A stretch of DNA of 64,000 bases from Roseovarius sp. (GCF_027019125.1 NZ_JALUXE010000027.1:372001-436000); one strand, 5' to 3'; counted from the first letter of the stretch, positions 1 to 7,617 are shown. Program-made: numbers and translations. Notes: generated from the letters alone by a model not told the origin.

Positions 1-498
1 GGTCACGAGGTTGCGGGCGATTTGCAGGCGCTGCTGCATGCCGCCTGAAAACGCCTGCGGTTTGTCATCGACACGATCGGCGGCAATCTCGACCCGGCCA
101 AGCCAATCAATCGCCTGTTCGCGGATATGCCCGTAATGCCGCGCGCCCACGGCCATCAGCCGCTCGCCCACATTGCCGCCTGCACTTACCCCCATGCGCA
201 GCCCGTCGCGGGCATGTTGATGGACAAAGGCCCAATCGGTGCGCATGAGCATCCGGCGTTCGGGTTCGGACATGGTGAGCGTGTCGCGCGGACCCTGGCC
301 GCGCGTGTCAAAGATCACCTCGCCCCGGTCTGGGGGCAGATGCCCGGCAAGGCAGGACAGAAGCGTGGATTTGCCTGAGCCGCTTTCGCCCACGATGCCC
401 ATCACCTCGCCGGGCCAGAGATCGAAACTGACGCCTTCGCAGCCGCGGCGGGGGCCGTAGAACTTGGCAAGATCGTGAACCTGCAAGAGGGGGGTCAT
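1..498 (-). CDS. phnK: PhnK, C-P lyase system ATP-binding protein (3' end cut by window edge)
   Basis: ABC-type ATPase that associates with the PhnGHIJ C-P lyase core in the cytoplasm and is needed for phosphonate breakdown. The first 166 residues are visible. A Walker A motif GESGSGKST lies near residues 37-45 and a PhnK-type signature FSGGMQQRLQIARN lies near the window edge. The segment between them contains the MRTDWAFVHQHARDGLRM stretch typical of PhnK rather than of importer ATPases. The start ATG overlaps the phnJ stop (ATGA), so the two are translationally coupled. The gene runs off the left edge, so its C-terminus and phnL are not visible. Confidence 0.93.
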   Translation of the reverse strand, partial: MTPLLQVHDLAKFYGPRRGCEGVSFDLWPGEVMGIVGESGSGKSTLLSCLAGHLPPDRGEVIFDTRGQGPRDTLTMSEPERRMLMRTDWAFVHQHARDGLRMGVSAGGNVGERLMAVGARHYGHIREQAIDWLGRVEIAADRVDDKPQAFSGGMQQRLQIARNLVT

Positions 499-1364
499 GC
501 TGTGGCCTCTTCATAGGGGGCGCCCTGGGCGCCGATATGGCCCGCCGCGCGCCGCGCGCGGCAATAATCGGTGTCGGAGCAGACGAACATGCGCCCGCCC
601 GCGTCATCCGTGATCACCTCGTCGAGATAGCTGTCGTCGGCGCCGCAGAGGTCGCAATCGTGATCGGCCTTGCTGGCCTCGAACGGGTGATCCTCGAAAT
701 CCAGGCTGACGACCCGGGTATAGGGGGGCAGGGCATAGATGCGCTGTTCGCGCCCCGCGCCGAAAAGCTGGATCGCGGCCATGCTGAGTTTCGGGTTGTC
801 GAATTTGGGGATCGGGGAGGGGTCCATCACATAGCGCCCCTCGACCTTGACCGGATAGGCATAGGCGGTGGCGATTGCGCCATGCTGGCTGATGTCCTCA
901 TAGAGTTTCACATGCATGAGGCCGTATTCCTCGAGCGCGTGCATCTTGCGGGTTTCGACCTCGGAGGGTTCGAGGAACCGCAGCGGTTCGGGGATCGGCA
1001 CCTGGTAGACAAGGATCTGATCCTCGGTCAGCGGTTCCTCGGGGATGCGGTGGCGGGTCTGGATGAGGCTGGCGCGGGCGGTTTCCTCGGTCGTGGCGAC
1101 CTGCGCGGTCTTTTCAAAGAATTTGCGGATCGAGACCGCGTTGGTGGTGTCATCCGCGCCCTGGTCGATCACCTTGAGCGTATCGCCGGGTGTCAGGCAG
1201 GCGGCAGAGACCTGCACGCCGCCCGTGCCCCAGCCATAGGGCATCGGCATTTCGCGGCTGGCAAAGGGCACCTGATAGCCGGGGATCGCGAGCGCCTTGA
1301 GAATGGCGCGGCGGATCATGCGCTTGGTCTGCTCGTCGAGATAGGCAAAGTTGTAATCGCTCAT
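495..1364 (-). CDS. phnJ: PhnJ, carbon-phosphorus lyase (radical SAM)
   Basis: Catalytic subunit of C-P lyase. It cleaves the carbon-phosphorus bond of ribose-1-phosphonate-5-phosphate, giving an alkane and a cyclic ribose phosphate. The protein has 289 residues (E. coli: 281). The unusual 4Fe-4S cysteines C237, C240 and C262 sit in a CX2CX21C arrangement. The catalytic cysteine C268 and the glycyl-radical glycine (G29 in IPGYQ) are both present. The stretches YNFAYLDEQTKRMIRRAILK and DPSPIPKFDNPK match the family closely. Its start overlaps the stop of the upstream HAD gene and its stop overlaps the phnK start, both as ATGA. Confidence 0.97.
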   Translation of the reverse strand: MSDYNFAYLDEQTKRMIRRAILKALAIPGYQVPFASREMPMPYGWGTGGVQVSAACLTPGDTLKVIDQGADDTTNAVSIRKFFEKTAQVATTEETARASLIQTRHRIPEEPLTEDQILVYQVPIPEPLRFLEPSEVETRKMHALEEYGLMHVKLYEDISQHGAIATAYAYPVKVEGRYVMDPSPIPKFDNPKLSMAAIQLFGAGREQRIYALPPYTRVVSLDFEDHPFEASKADHDCDLCGADDSYLDEVITDDAGGRMFVCSDTDYCRARRAAGHIGAQGAPYEEATA

Positions 1365-1963
1365 AATAGCCCCCGGTCGCGCAGGTCGGCATTGAGGGCC
1401 TCTGGCCCGGTGAAGTGATGCGCCTGCCAGCCTGCGGCGCGGGCACCCGTCACGTTGTCGGCGCTGTCGTCGATGAAATAGCAGTGCTCTGGCGCGGCAT
1501 TGGCCCGGGTGCAGAGGAGATCAAAGATCGCGCGCTCGGGTTTGGCCATGTTCTCGTGCCCAGACACGACGATGCCCTCGAACAGCGCGGGCAGTTCGGG
1601 ATGCAGTTGCAGCGCCTGCGGCCAGGTATCGGCCGAGAAATTGGTGAGCGCCCAGAGGCGGTGGCCGCTGTCCTTGAGCGCGGCGGCGATGTCCCATGAC
1701 CCTTGGATGCGGTTCTGGATGGTCAGGCCGAAGCGGTCGAAATAGCCGTCCATGAGGTCTGCATGGTGTGGCCAGCGGGCGGCAATCGCCGCCACCGCCT
1801 CGGGCCGGCTCCGGCCCCGGTCCTGTTCATAATTCCAGTCGTAGAAACCGACCTCTGCCAGCAGCGCGTCAATCTCGGCGTCGCTGCCGATGGCATGGCG
1901 AAAGGCCGCCTGCGGGTCCCAGCGCAAGAGGACATTGCCGATGTCAAAGACGATGAGGGTCAT
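1361..1963 (-). CDS. HAD-family phosphatase (YihX-like) inside the C-P lyase operon
   Basis: A 200-residue haloacid-dehalogenase-fold hydrolase. Motif I is FDIGNVLL at residues 5-12, the DxGN form seen in YihX-type sugar-1-phosphate phosphatases. Motif II is ALTNFS and the acidic motif IV is FIDDSADNV. The start ATG at 1963 begins the recognisable fold; an upstream in-frame extension has no family similarity. The gene sits between phnI and phnJ, 31 bp after phnI and overlapping phnJ by ATGA, so it should be made with the lyase. A HAD gene is not part of the canonical phnGHIJK order. A role in removing phosphate from a C-P lyase sugar-phosphate intermediate is inference only. Confidence 0.85.
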   Translation of the reverse strand: MTLIVFDIGNVLLRWDPQAAFRHAIGSDAEIDALLAEVGFYDWNYEQDRGRSRPEAVAAIAARWPHHADLMDGYFDRFGLTIQNRIQGSWDIAAALKDSGHRLWALTNFSADTWPQALQLHPELPALFEGIVVSGHENMAKPERAIFDLLCTRANAAPEHCYFIDDSADNVTGARAAGWQAHHFTGPEALNADLRDRGLL

Positions 1964-1975
1964 GGGCGCGCCTGT

Positions 1976-2004
1976 TTCTTTATGGCGAAAATACTCATTC
2001 CGCC
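1976..2004. repeat. Short dispersed element at the phnI stop codon (copy A)
   Basis: On the minus strand this reads GGCGGAATGAGTATTT followed by CGCCATAAAGAAACA. A near-identical string lies at 20347-20375, just after the phnE2 stop. Here the phnI stop TGA is embedded in the element. I recall similar GAGTATTTGG..CCA..AAGAA strings between genes of Rhodobacteraceae, but I could not check how common they are. Confidence 0.45.
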
Positions 2005-3083
2005 GCCTCCCGGTGGGCTGCGCCCTCGGCCTCGCGGCGGAGTTTGCGCACCAGTTCGAGTTCGGACTGGAAATCGACGTAATGCGGCAGTTTGATATGT
2101 TCGAGAAAGCCGGTGGCCTGAATGTTGTCGGCATGCATGAGGACGAATTCCTCGTCCTGTGCGGGGGCGCCCTGGTCTTCTTCGCCCAGTTCCCGCCAGC
2201 GCAGCGCGCGGTCCACCAGCGCCATGGCGATGGCCTTGCGCTCGGTCTGGCCAAAGACCAGCCCATAGCCACGGGTGAATTGCGGCGGTTCGGTTTTCGA
2301 GCCGGTGAACTGGTTGACGGTTTCGCATTCGGTGAGGGTGATTTCGCCCAACTCGATCGCAAAGCCCAGTTCGGGGATGTCCATTTCCACCGCCACGGCG
2401 CCGATCCTGAGTTCCCCCACAAAGGCGTGGTTGCGGGCATAGCCGCGCTGGGTGGAATAGGCGAGCGAGAGGATGAACCCCTCATCGCCGCGCGTGAGCG
2501 CCTGAAGCCGCAGGGCGCGGTCTGCGGGCAATTGCATCGGTTCGCGGGTGAGGTCGGGGGGCGTCTCGTCGCTGCCGGGTTCCTGCTGGATCAGCCCCTC
2601 GCGGTCGAGATAGCCCATGATATGCGGCGTGGGGCCGGGGGCGGGCGTGGCGGTCGGCGCTTGGGGTGTTTCGCCCTCTGCCGCGAGTTTGAAATCCAGC
2701 AAGCGATGCGTGTAGTCAAAGGTCGGGCCCAGCACCTGACCGCCCGGCGCGTCCTTGAACGTGGCCGAAATGCGCCGGTCGCAGCGCATGGCGGCGGTGT
2801 TCACCGGATGCGACGCGCCAAAGCGGGGCAGGGTGGTGCGATAGGCGCGGATGAGAAAGATCGCCTCGATCAGGTCGCCGCGCGCCTGTTTGATGGCGAG
2901 TGCGGCGAGGTCGGGATCGTAGAGCGAGCCTTCGGCCATGACGCGGTTGACGGCGAGGCTGAGCTGTTCGCGGATCTGCGCCACGCTGAGGTTTGCCACG
3001 CCCGTATCGCCGCGCCGCTCTTCGGCGAGCCAGGCGTGGGCATTGTCGATGGCGCGTTCGCCGCCTTTGACTGCGACATACAT
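1995..3083 (-). CDS. phnI: PhnI, C-P lyase core subunit
   Basis: Subunit of the PhnGHIJ complex. With PhnG and PhnH it displaces adenine from ATP with the phosphonate to give 5'-triphosphoribosyl-1'-phosphonate; PhnI alone has nucleosidase activity. The protein has 362 residues, the usual family length. It begins MYVAVKGGERAIDNAHAWLAE and contains the conserved VNRVMAEGSLYDPDLAALA and GYLDREGLI stretches. The start directly follows the phnH stop TAG with no gap. The 3' end carries a short dispersed repeat before the HAD gene. Confidence 0.96.
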   Translation of the reverse strand: MYVAVKGGERAIDNAHAWLAEERRGDTGVANLSVAQIREQLSLAVNRVMAEGSLYDPDLAALAIKQARGDLIEAIFLIRAYRTTLPRFGASHPVNTAAMRCDRRISATFKDAPGGQVLGPTFDYTHRLLDFKLAAEGETPQAPTATPAPGPTPHIMGYLDREGLIQQEPGSDETPPDLTREPMQLPADRALRLQALTRGDEGFILSLAYSTQRGYARNHAFVGELRIGAVAVEMDIPELGFAIELGEITLTECETVNQFTGSKTEPPQFTRGYGLVFGQTERKAIAMALVDRALRWRELGEEDQGAPAQDEEFVLMHADNIQATGFLEHIKLPHYVDFQSELELVRKLRREAEGAAHREAAE

Positions 3084-3653
3084 CTATTGGGCCTCCACGC
3101 GGGTTGAGCGCGGCAGGGCCGCGAGGTGATCGCCAGCGGTAAAGAGGAAATCCAGCCCCAAGGGATAGAGCGCCGCGTTGCGTTGAAAGGCGGCGCTTTC
3201 GGGCAGCGAGAGGGCGGCGGCGGTTTCGATCCCCGGCCCGGCGAGGCGCGCGCCGGTTTGCGTGATCTGCGGCATCTCGACAATCAGGGTGGTGGAGCGG
3301 TCGGGATATTGCGCGCTGCCGATGGGATAGTCGGTGAGGGGCAAGAGCGCCTGCCAGGAGCCGAGCGCAAAGCTGGCGCTGGCGCGGGCGACCAGCGGCG
3401 CGCCGGTGTGAAAGGTGATCCAGTCGCGCACAGCCGGGGTATCGGCCGCCCCCGCCAGATGCAGGGGCGTTTCGGGATCGCAAAGCGTCAGGATCACGGC
3501 GCCGGCGGCAGGTGAGAGCGGCAGCGGCGGCCGTGCCCCGGTGATCCGTTCGACGGTGCCGGGGCGGGCCATGGCGCGCATCACCGCGCGAAACGCCTCG
3601 GCGGCTTGGGTCGGGGCGGTGGTAAAGCCGCCGGTCAGGGCTTCGGTCTGCAT
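3084..3653 (-). CDS. phnH: PhnH, C-P lyase core subunit
   Basis: Subunit of the C-P lyase core with a fold related to PLP-dependent transferases but no cofactor lysine. The 189-residue reading begins MQTEALTGGFTTAPTQAAEA, with family features F-R-x-x-M-x-A-M-A-R-P-G-T near residues 22-33 and CDPETPLHL near residue 60. I chose the ATG at 3653, which shares its A with the phnG stop (TGATG). An in-frame TTG one codon upstream is a less likely start. It is followed immediately by phnI. Confidence 0.94.
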   Translation of the reverse strand: MQTEALTGGFTTAPTQAAEAFRAVMRAMARPGTVERITGARPPLPLSPAAGAVILTLCDPETPLHLAGAADTPAVRDWITFHTGAPLVARASASFALGSWQALLPLTDYPIGSAQYPDRSTTLIVEMPQITQTGARLAGPGIETAAALSLPESAAFQRNAALYPLGLDFLFTAGDHLAALPRSTRVEAQ

Positions 3654-4096
3654 CAATCCTCTCCTCGTACGAGGGTGAAGAAATCCACCTTGGTCGCGGC
3701 GGCGCGGGTGGCGCGGGCGGTGTGGCGGGCGGTCTCGGCCTCGGTCAAAGGGTTCAGAATCATGGTGCGGACCCTCTCTGCCTCGGCCCCTTGCATCAGC
3801 GCGTCGATCAAGGCGGCTTGCGTCGCGTGACGCTTGTCACGGCCCTGCACATAGCCGTGACCGACCCGGCCATCGCCCAGCTGCAGCGCGCAGCGGGTAA
3901 CGGTCATTTCGCCAAGGTTGAAGGCGGCCCCGGTGGCCCCGGCGCGCCCCCGCACCATGACGCCGCCCACCTCGGGGGCGCGCAGATAGGCGTGATCGGG
4001 GGTCAGCCCGGTGTCAGACCAGAGCCGGTGCAGATCCTCGGCCGGGGCGCGCGCCAAGAGGCCCATCCAGCCCTTGCGTTCGGTTTCTGTGCTCAT
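3653..4096 (-). CDS. phnG: PhnG, C-P lyase core subunit and first gene of the operon
   Basis: Small subunit (147 residues) of the PhnGHIJ complex. It begins MSTETERKGWMGLLARAP and contains the family features LRAPEVGGVMVRGR and FNLGEMTVTRCALQL, followed by G-HGYVQGRDKRHA. An open frame extends far upstream but runs antisense through phnF, so the ATG at 4096 is preferred. It is the first gene after the divergent promoter region shared with phnF. Confidence 0.94.
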   Translation of the reverse strand: MSTETERKGWMGLLARAPAEDLHRLWSDTGLTPDHAYLRAPEVGGVMVRGRAGATGAAFNLGEMTVTRCALQLGDGRVGHGYVQGRDKRHATQAALIDALMQGAEAERVRTMILNPLTEAETARHTARATRAAATKVDFFTLVRGED

Positions 4097-4123
4097 GCGG
4101 ACACCTTGTTGGACATCTTGCGA

Positions 4124-4147
4124 AGTTGTCGGAGATACTATACAACT
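4124..4147. promoter_or_regulatory. Inverted repeat in the phnF-phnG divergent region (possible PhnF operator)
   Basis: AGTTGT (4124-4129) and ACAACT (4142-4147) form a perfect 6-bp inverted repeat with a 12-bp spacer. The surrounding stretch to about 4161 is unusually AT-rich, with TATAC and CTAGACA strings and a TATAGT on the minus strand (4137-4142) that could be the phnG -10 box. The site is placed where PhnF could control both its own gene and the lyase operon. Assignment to PhnF is inference. Confidence 0.4.
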
Positions 4148-4194
4148 AGACAAATCTATACGCGAAACCCCGCCCCCTAGCAAGGCCGCAACAG

Positions 4195-4212
4195 GTGAAA
4201 CTTCTGTGACAT
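4195..4212 (-). promoter_or_regulatory. Candidate Pho box overlapping the phnF start
   Basis: On the minus strand two 7-mers, ATGTCAC and GTTTCAC, are separated by AGAA. This matches the 7-4-7 direct-repeat layout of a PhoB site (consensus CTGTCAT N4 CTGTCAC). It lies about 100 bp upstream of phnG and covers the phnF start codon, so PhoB binding could activate the lyase and repress phnF. Confidence 0.45.
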
Positions 4213-4930
4213 GAGCCGAGAAAAATCTGACGCCCTGTGGCGCGCGATCCATGACAACCTGAGCGATGACATCGCGGCGGGGCGCTATGGCCCCGGAGAC
4301 AAGCTGCCGACCGAGGCGGCGCTCTCCGCGCGATTCGGGGTCAATCGTCATACGGTGCGGCGCGCGCTTGCAGCCCTGGCCGAGGCGGGGGCGATCTTTA
4401 CCCGGCGCGGGGCTGGGGCCTTTGTGGCGCATCGCCCGACCGAGTATCCGATTGGCCGGCGGGTGCGGTTTCACCAGAATCTGCAGGCCGCCGGGCGCTT
4501 GCCGACCAAGGAGATTCTCGCGCTTGAGACCCGCAGTGCCGATGCCGCCGAGGCCGAGGCGCTGCGGCTGGTTCCAGGGGCGATGGTGCATGTCTGTGAC
4601 GGGGTGTCGCTGGCGGATGGCGTGCCGGTGGCGGTGTTTCGCAGCACATTCCCGGCCGCGCGGTTCCCCGGCCTGCCCGAGGCGCTGAGGCGGCTGAGAT
4701 CGGTGACGGCGGCGCTGGCCGCGCAGGGGGTGGCGGATTTCACCCGCGCCTCGACCCGGCTCAACGCGAAACTGGCCAGCCCGACGCAGGCGGTGCATCT
4801 GAACCTCAGCCCCGGCGCGCCGATCCTGCGCACCCTCGCGGTCAATGTCGATCCCGAGGGGCGGCCCATCGAATATGGGCGCACCTGGTTTGCCGGGGAT
4901 CGGATCACGCTGACACTGGCGGAGAGCTGA
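4211..4930 (+). CDS. phnF: PhnF, GntR/HutC-family regulator of phosphonate genes
   Basis: A 239-residue transcription regulator. The N-terminal winged-helix GntR domain (about residues 8-75) contains GDKLPTEAALSARFGVNRHTVRRALA. The C-terminal UTRA ligand-sensing domain (about 95-235) ends with PIEYGRTWFAGDRITL. The gene diverges from phnG across a 114-bp region with operator-like repeats and is followed by a strong terminator at 5027. It is expected to repress phn genes until a phosphonate or phosphate signal is sensed. Confidence 0.92.
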   Translation: MSREKSDALWRAIHDNLSDDIAAGRYGPGDKLPTEAALSARFGVNRHTVRRALAALAEAGAIFTRRGAGAFVAHRPTEYPIGRRVRFHQNLQAAGRLPTKEILALETRSADAAEAEALRLVPGAMVHVCDGVSLADGVPVAVFRSTFPAARFPGLPEALRRLRSVTAALAAQGVADFTRASTRLNAKLASPTQAVHLNLSPGAPILRTLAVNVDPEGRPIEYGRTWFAGDRITLTLAES

Positions 4931-5026
4931 AAAACCGCCCGTCTTGTCACGGTCCTGTCACACCCGGTGCCTATCAGCGGGGCATATTCCGACTGCCGTT
5001 TCAATCCATCATTTCAGCATCCAGCG

Positions 5027-5052
5027 GGCGGCCCTTTGTGGCCGCCTTTTTT
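5027..5052 (+). terminator. Rho-independent terminator after phnF
   Basis: A perfect 7-bp stem (GGCGGCC / GGCCGCC) with loop CTTTGT is followed by six T residues on the plus strand, 97 bp after the phnF stop. It separates phnF from the convergent acyltransferase gene. Confidence 0.9.
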
Positions 5053-5059
5053 CTTGTGC

Positions 5060-5677
5060 TCAGCCGCCGTGCTTTTCGAGAAACGCCTCGGCGCTCAGGC
5101 TGCGGAAATCATCCAGGGTTTCCCGCAGGCGGGCGTGATCCCAGTCCCACCACGCCAGCGCCATCATGCGTTCTGCCACCGCAGGGGCGAGGCGCGGGCG
5201 CAGCGGCTGGGCGGGCACGCCCGCGACGATGGTATAGGGGGCCACGTCATGCGTGACCACGGCCCCTGCGGCAATCACCGCGCCATGGCCCACGGTGATC
5301 TCGGGTTTGACTTGCGCATTATGGCCAATCCAGGTGTCATGGCCGATGCGCGCCACACGCGCGCGGCGTTTGTCGAACCAGAGCGCATCATCGGCGGCAT
5401 CGTCCCAATAGCTGGCCGAGCGATAGAGAAAATGATGCAGGCTGGCGCGGTCGAGCGGGTGATCGGTGGCGCCAATGCGCACGAAGCTGGCGATATTGGC
5501 GAATTTACCGATCTCGGCATTGGCGAGGTCGCAATATCGGTCGCAATAGGAATAATCCCCCATCGCCACATGCGCGAGGCGGCTGCCGCGCCCGACCTCT
5601 GTGTAGATGCCGAATTCGCAATCGGTGATGTCGCACTCGGGGTGGATCAGGGCCTCGTCGGCCTGCAATCGGGGCAT
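5060..5677 (-). CDS. Phosphonate-cluster hexapeptide-repeat acyltransferase (CatB-like)
   Basis: A 205-residue left-handed beta-helix acyltransferase. Hexapeptide turns run from about residue 10 to 165, for example IGKFANIASFVRIGATDHP and GHGAVIAAGAVVTHDVAPY, ending IVAGVPAQPLRPR. The TDHP and WIGHNAQ signatures resemble chloramphenicol/xenobiotic acetyltransferases. A relative is a regular member of phn loci, where a sugar or aminoalkylphosphonate acetylation role has been proposed. Its location beside phnF supports that assignment. The substrate cannot be read from sequence. Confidence 0.85.
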   Translation of the reverse strand: MPRLQADEALIHPECDITDCEFGIYTEVGRGSRLAHVAMGDYSYCDRYCDLANAEIGKFANIASFVRIGATDHPLDRASLHHFLYRSASYWDDAADDALWFDKRRARVARIGHDTWIGHNAQVKPEITVGHGAVIAAGAVVTHDVAPYTIVAGVPAQPLRPRLAPAVAERMMALAWWDWDHARLRETLDDFRSLSAEAFLEKHGG

Positions 5678-5830
5678 CGCGTGTTCCTTAAGGGTTTCGG
5701 GTCTCTGGTGGGAGTGCTGTTAGCAGATAAAGTTATTAGTTTTATGGTGCTGCGGTGGTCTCGATACAGAAATCCACTTTCCCCCCATGCTTTCTGGTGG
5801 TCCTGGAAACATGGCTGTCGGTCACGACCG

Positions 5831-6052
5831 TCAGTGGATGGCATGGGTGTCAGGTTTCCTGGGTTTGTCGCAGAAAGCCTGTATCGCATGGGCATTTCGC
5901 TTCGCGGTCAGGCGAAAATCAATCAACTGCCCAAACGGATCCACCGCTTTCCACAGGTAGCGCCATCGCCTGCCAACTCTTGTCCTTGCGGTGAACTTTG
6001 CGCTCGCGCTGGCACGCGCCGGTTTTGTCAGGGTGTTGGAGCGGGTCCGCGG
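5831..6052 (-). pseudogene. Remnant of an IS6-family transposase
   Basis: The minus-strand frame contains RRWRYLWKAVD and PFGQLIDFRLTAKRN (core 5873-5995). This matches the conserved DDE-region segment of IS6/IS26-type transposases, with the pattern 'x-x-YLWRAVDxxGxxIDFxLTxxRD'. The N-terminal helix-turn-helix and the rest of the catalytic domain are absent and the downstream frame hits stops. No clear terminal inverted repeats were found between 5678 and 6054. The fragment abuts the 3' end of the LysR gene. Confidence 0.7.
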
Positions 6053-6054
6053 CA

Positions 6055-6930
6055 TTACTCTCGCAGGTCACACAGTTGCATGGAGACTGGATCGGTTGGT
6101 CGGGCAAAGAGCGATATTCTGAGCGGCAATGTTTCGGTATCTTCGTTGCACACGATCAGCGCCCCGCTCTGAACTTCGCGATAAACGAGGCTCATGGGAA
6201 GCCATGCTTGCGCGAATCCCATCAGGACCATTTCCTTGATCCCGACGGTGAACGCGCTCTCGGCAAAGATTGTCCCTGTATGGCGGGAATAAGAGGTGCT
6301 CGCCCCCGCAAGCATTTCGGCGAAGAAGCTGCCGGGGGGGTAGCGGATCATCGGCGTATCCGGCGGAGTGATCCCCGTGGGACCCAAGGCATAGCGCAGC
6401 GGGCCGCCAACCACAGGGACGAGCCGGTCCCGCCCCCAAGTCGCACGGACAATACTGTCGTCAAAGGGCATCGGGGCACCGCCATCACGCTCGTAGCACA
6501 TCAAGAGAGAGGCCTCGCCGCTCAGGAAAAGCGAGATGCAGTCATTGTGGTTCGCGGCCCTGAGGCGAAATTCGACACCTTGGTGCTCTGCGCACGCACC
6601 GGCTGCGAAATCAGGAAAGATCGAAACGATCAGGGAATGCTGTGCCGCGACGGTCACGGTCGATCTGCCGGGGTCATATCCGGCGATCCGCTGGCGAAAT
6701 GCCCGAAAATGACCGGCCAGGGCCTGAAGCTCGGTTGTGTTTTCGGACAGTGCCGGTTCGATGTCCACGCGATTGGCCGCACGTTTGACGATCGGACGCC
6801 CCAGCCAGTGCTCGAAGCTCTGAATCCGCCGTGAAAAGGCCGGTTGCGTGATGTTCCGGCGCTGCGCGGCACGGCTCATGTTGCCCTCTTCCAAAAGCAC
6901 GAGAACGTCGTCGAAGATACTCAGGTCCAT
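6055..6930 (-). CDS. LysR-family transcriptional regulator
   Basis: A 291-residue LysR-type regulator with an N-terminal winged helix (about residues 3-60, with NMSRAAQRRNITQPAFSRRI) and a periplasmic-binding-like effector domain after residue 85. An ATG 18 bp upstream is possible, but a strong GGAGG lies just before the 6930 ATG, so I prefer the shorter form. It diverges from the decayed desulfhydrase gene and the glt transporter and is probably their regulator. Its 3' end touches the IS6 remnant, so the last few residues may have been altered by insertion. Confidence 0.9.
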   Translation of the reverse strand: MDLSIFDDVLVLLEEGNMSRAAQRRNITQPAFSRRIQSFEHWLGRPIVKRAANRVDIEPALSENTTELQALAGHFRAFRQRIAGYDPGRSTVTVAAQHSLIVSIFPDFAAGACAEHQGVEFRLRAANHNDCISLFLSGEASLLMCYERDGGAPMPFDDSIVRATWGRDRLVPVVGGPLRYALGPTGITPPDTPMIRYPPGSFFAEMLAGASTSYSRHTGTIFAESAFTVGIKEMVLMGFAQAWLPMSLVYREVQSGALIVCNEDTETLPLRISLFARPTDPVSMQLCDLRE

Positions 6931-6943
6931 TAAGCCTCCTTTA

Positions 6944-6962
6944 CTCATACTTTTAGTATGAG
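6944..6962. promoter_or_regulatory. Perfect palindrome upstream of the LysR gene
   Basis: CTCATACTTTTAGTATGAG has two 8-bp arms and a 3-nt centre. It lies immediately upstream of the LysR ribosome-binding site in the divergent region. Palindromes of this kind serve as autoregulatory LysR recognition sites. In RNA it would form a small hairpin next to the Shine-Dalgarno sequence. Confidence 0.55.
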
Positions 6963-6988
6963 CAGCCTAAGAAAATAGCATTTTCCAA

Positions 6989-7569
6989 TTGGATGAAAGG
7001 GCGTTTAGCCTTGGTTTGATATTGGGTGAGGGATTGATGGACGAAGCAGGTATTTCCGCGACGGTTCAGCAAAGCCAGTTGCGCGCTTGGCCGTCTGCTG
7101 CGCGCGGACAAAGCGTGGCGCGGGCGCTTGCCGCTTTTCCGAGGGCGCGTTTTGGGCATTTCCCGACATCGTTCAAACCCATTAACCGGCTGACCGAGCA
7201 TTTGGGCGGTCTCCGCATCCGGGTAAAGAGCGACGTGTGCACCGGCCTGTCGTCAGGCGGAGACAAGACGCGCACGCCCGAAATCCTGATGGCCGATGCG
7301 TTGGGACAGGGCGCGGATACGATCATCACCCAAGGGGCCACGCACACCGCGCGGGCGCGTGCATCGCAACTGAAGCGGTTGTGCGGCGGGACGGTGTCCG
7401 GGCCAATCGCGATGACCCGGGGGCGGGCGATGACAGTCCCACCCAAGGCATGAACCAGATCGTCCGGCATTTGGCACAGATCGTGGGGCTGCTGTTCGAT
7501 CCGGTCTATTCCGGCAAGGCGCTTGACGGGCGGATGTGCCGCGCAACTGGGATACCCCGACGCGACTGA
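6989..7569 (+). pseudogene. Decayed, internally deleted D-cysteine desulfhydrase / ACC deaminase-family gene
   Basis: Frame 1 (about 7124-7400) encodes FPRARFGHFPTSFKPINRL, then EHLGGLRIRVK and LSSGGDKTRTPEILMADALG. This is the N-terminal PLP-binding part of D-cysteine desulfhydrases (family: GGNKTRKLEFLLADAL). A different frame (about 7444-7537) encodes VGLLFDPVYSGKALDGRM, the family's C-terminal LLDPVYTGKAMAGL motif. The central ~180 residues are missing and the two ends are out of frame, so the gene is broken. A related gene precedes a cystine-type transporter in enterobacteria (dcyD). Confidence 0.75.
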
Positions 7570-7617
7570 TCCACCGGGCCACCAGATAAATCAACCACCA
7601 ACGAAAAGAGGGAGAAC

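Noticed and set aside
4097-4798. Extended phnG start through phnF
   Set aside because: The added residues run antisense through phnF and have no PhnG similarity; the family N-terminus starts at 4096.
7470-7496. TTGGCACAGATCGTGGGG as a sigma-54 promoter for gltI
   Set aside because: The -12 GC is missing at the required 10-nt spacing, and the sequence is part of the desulfhydrase remnant.
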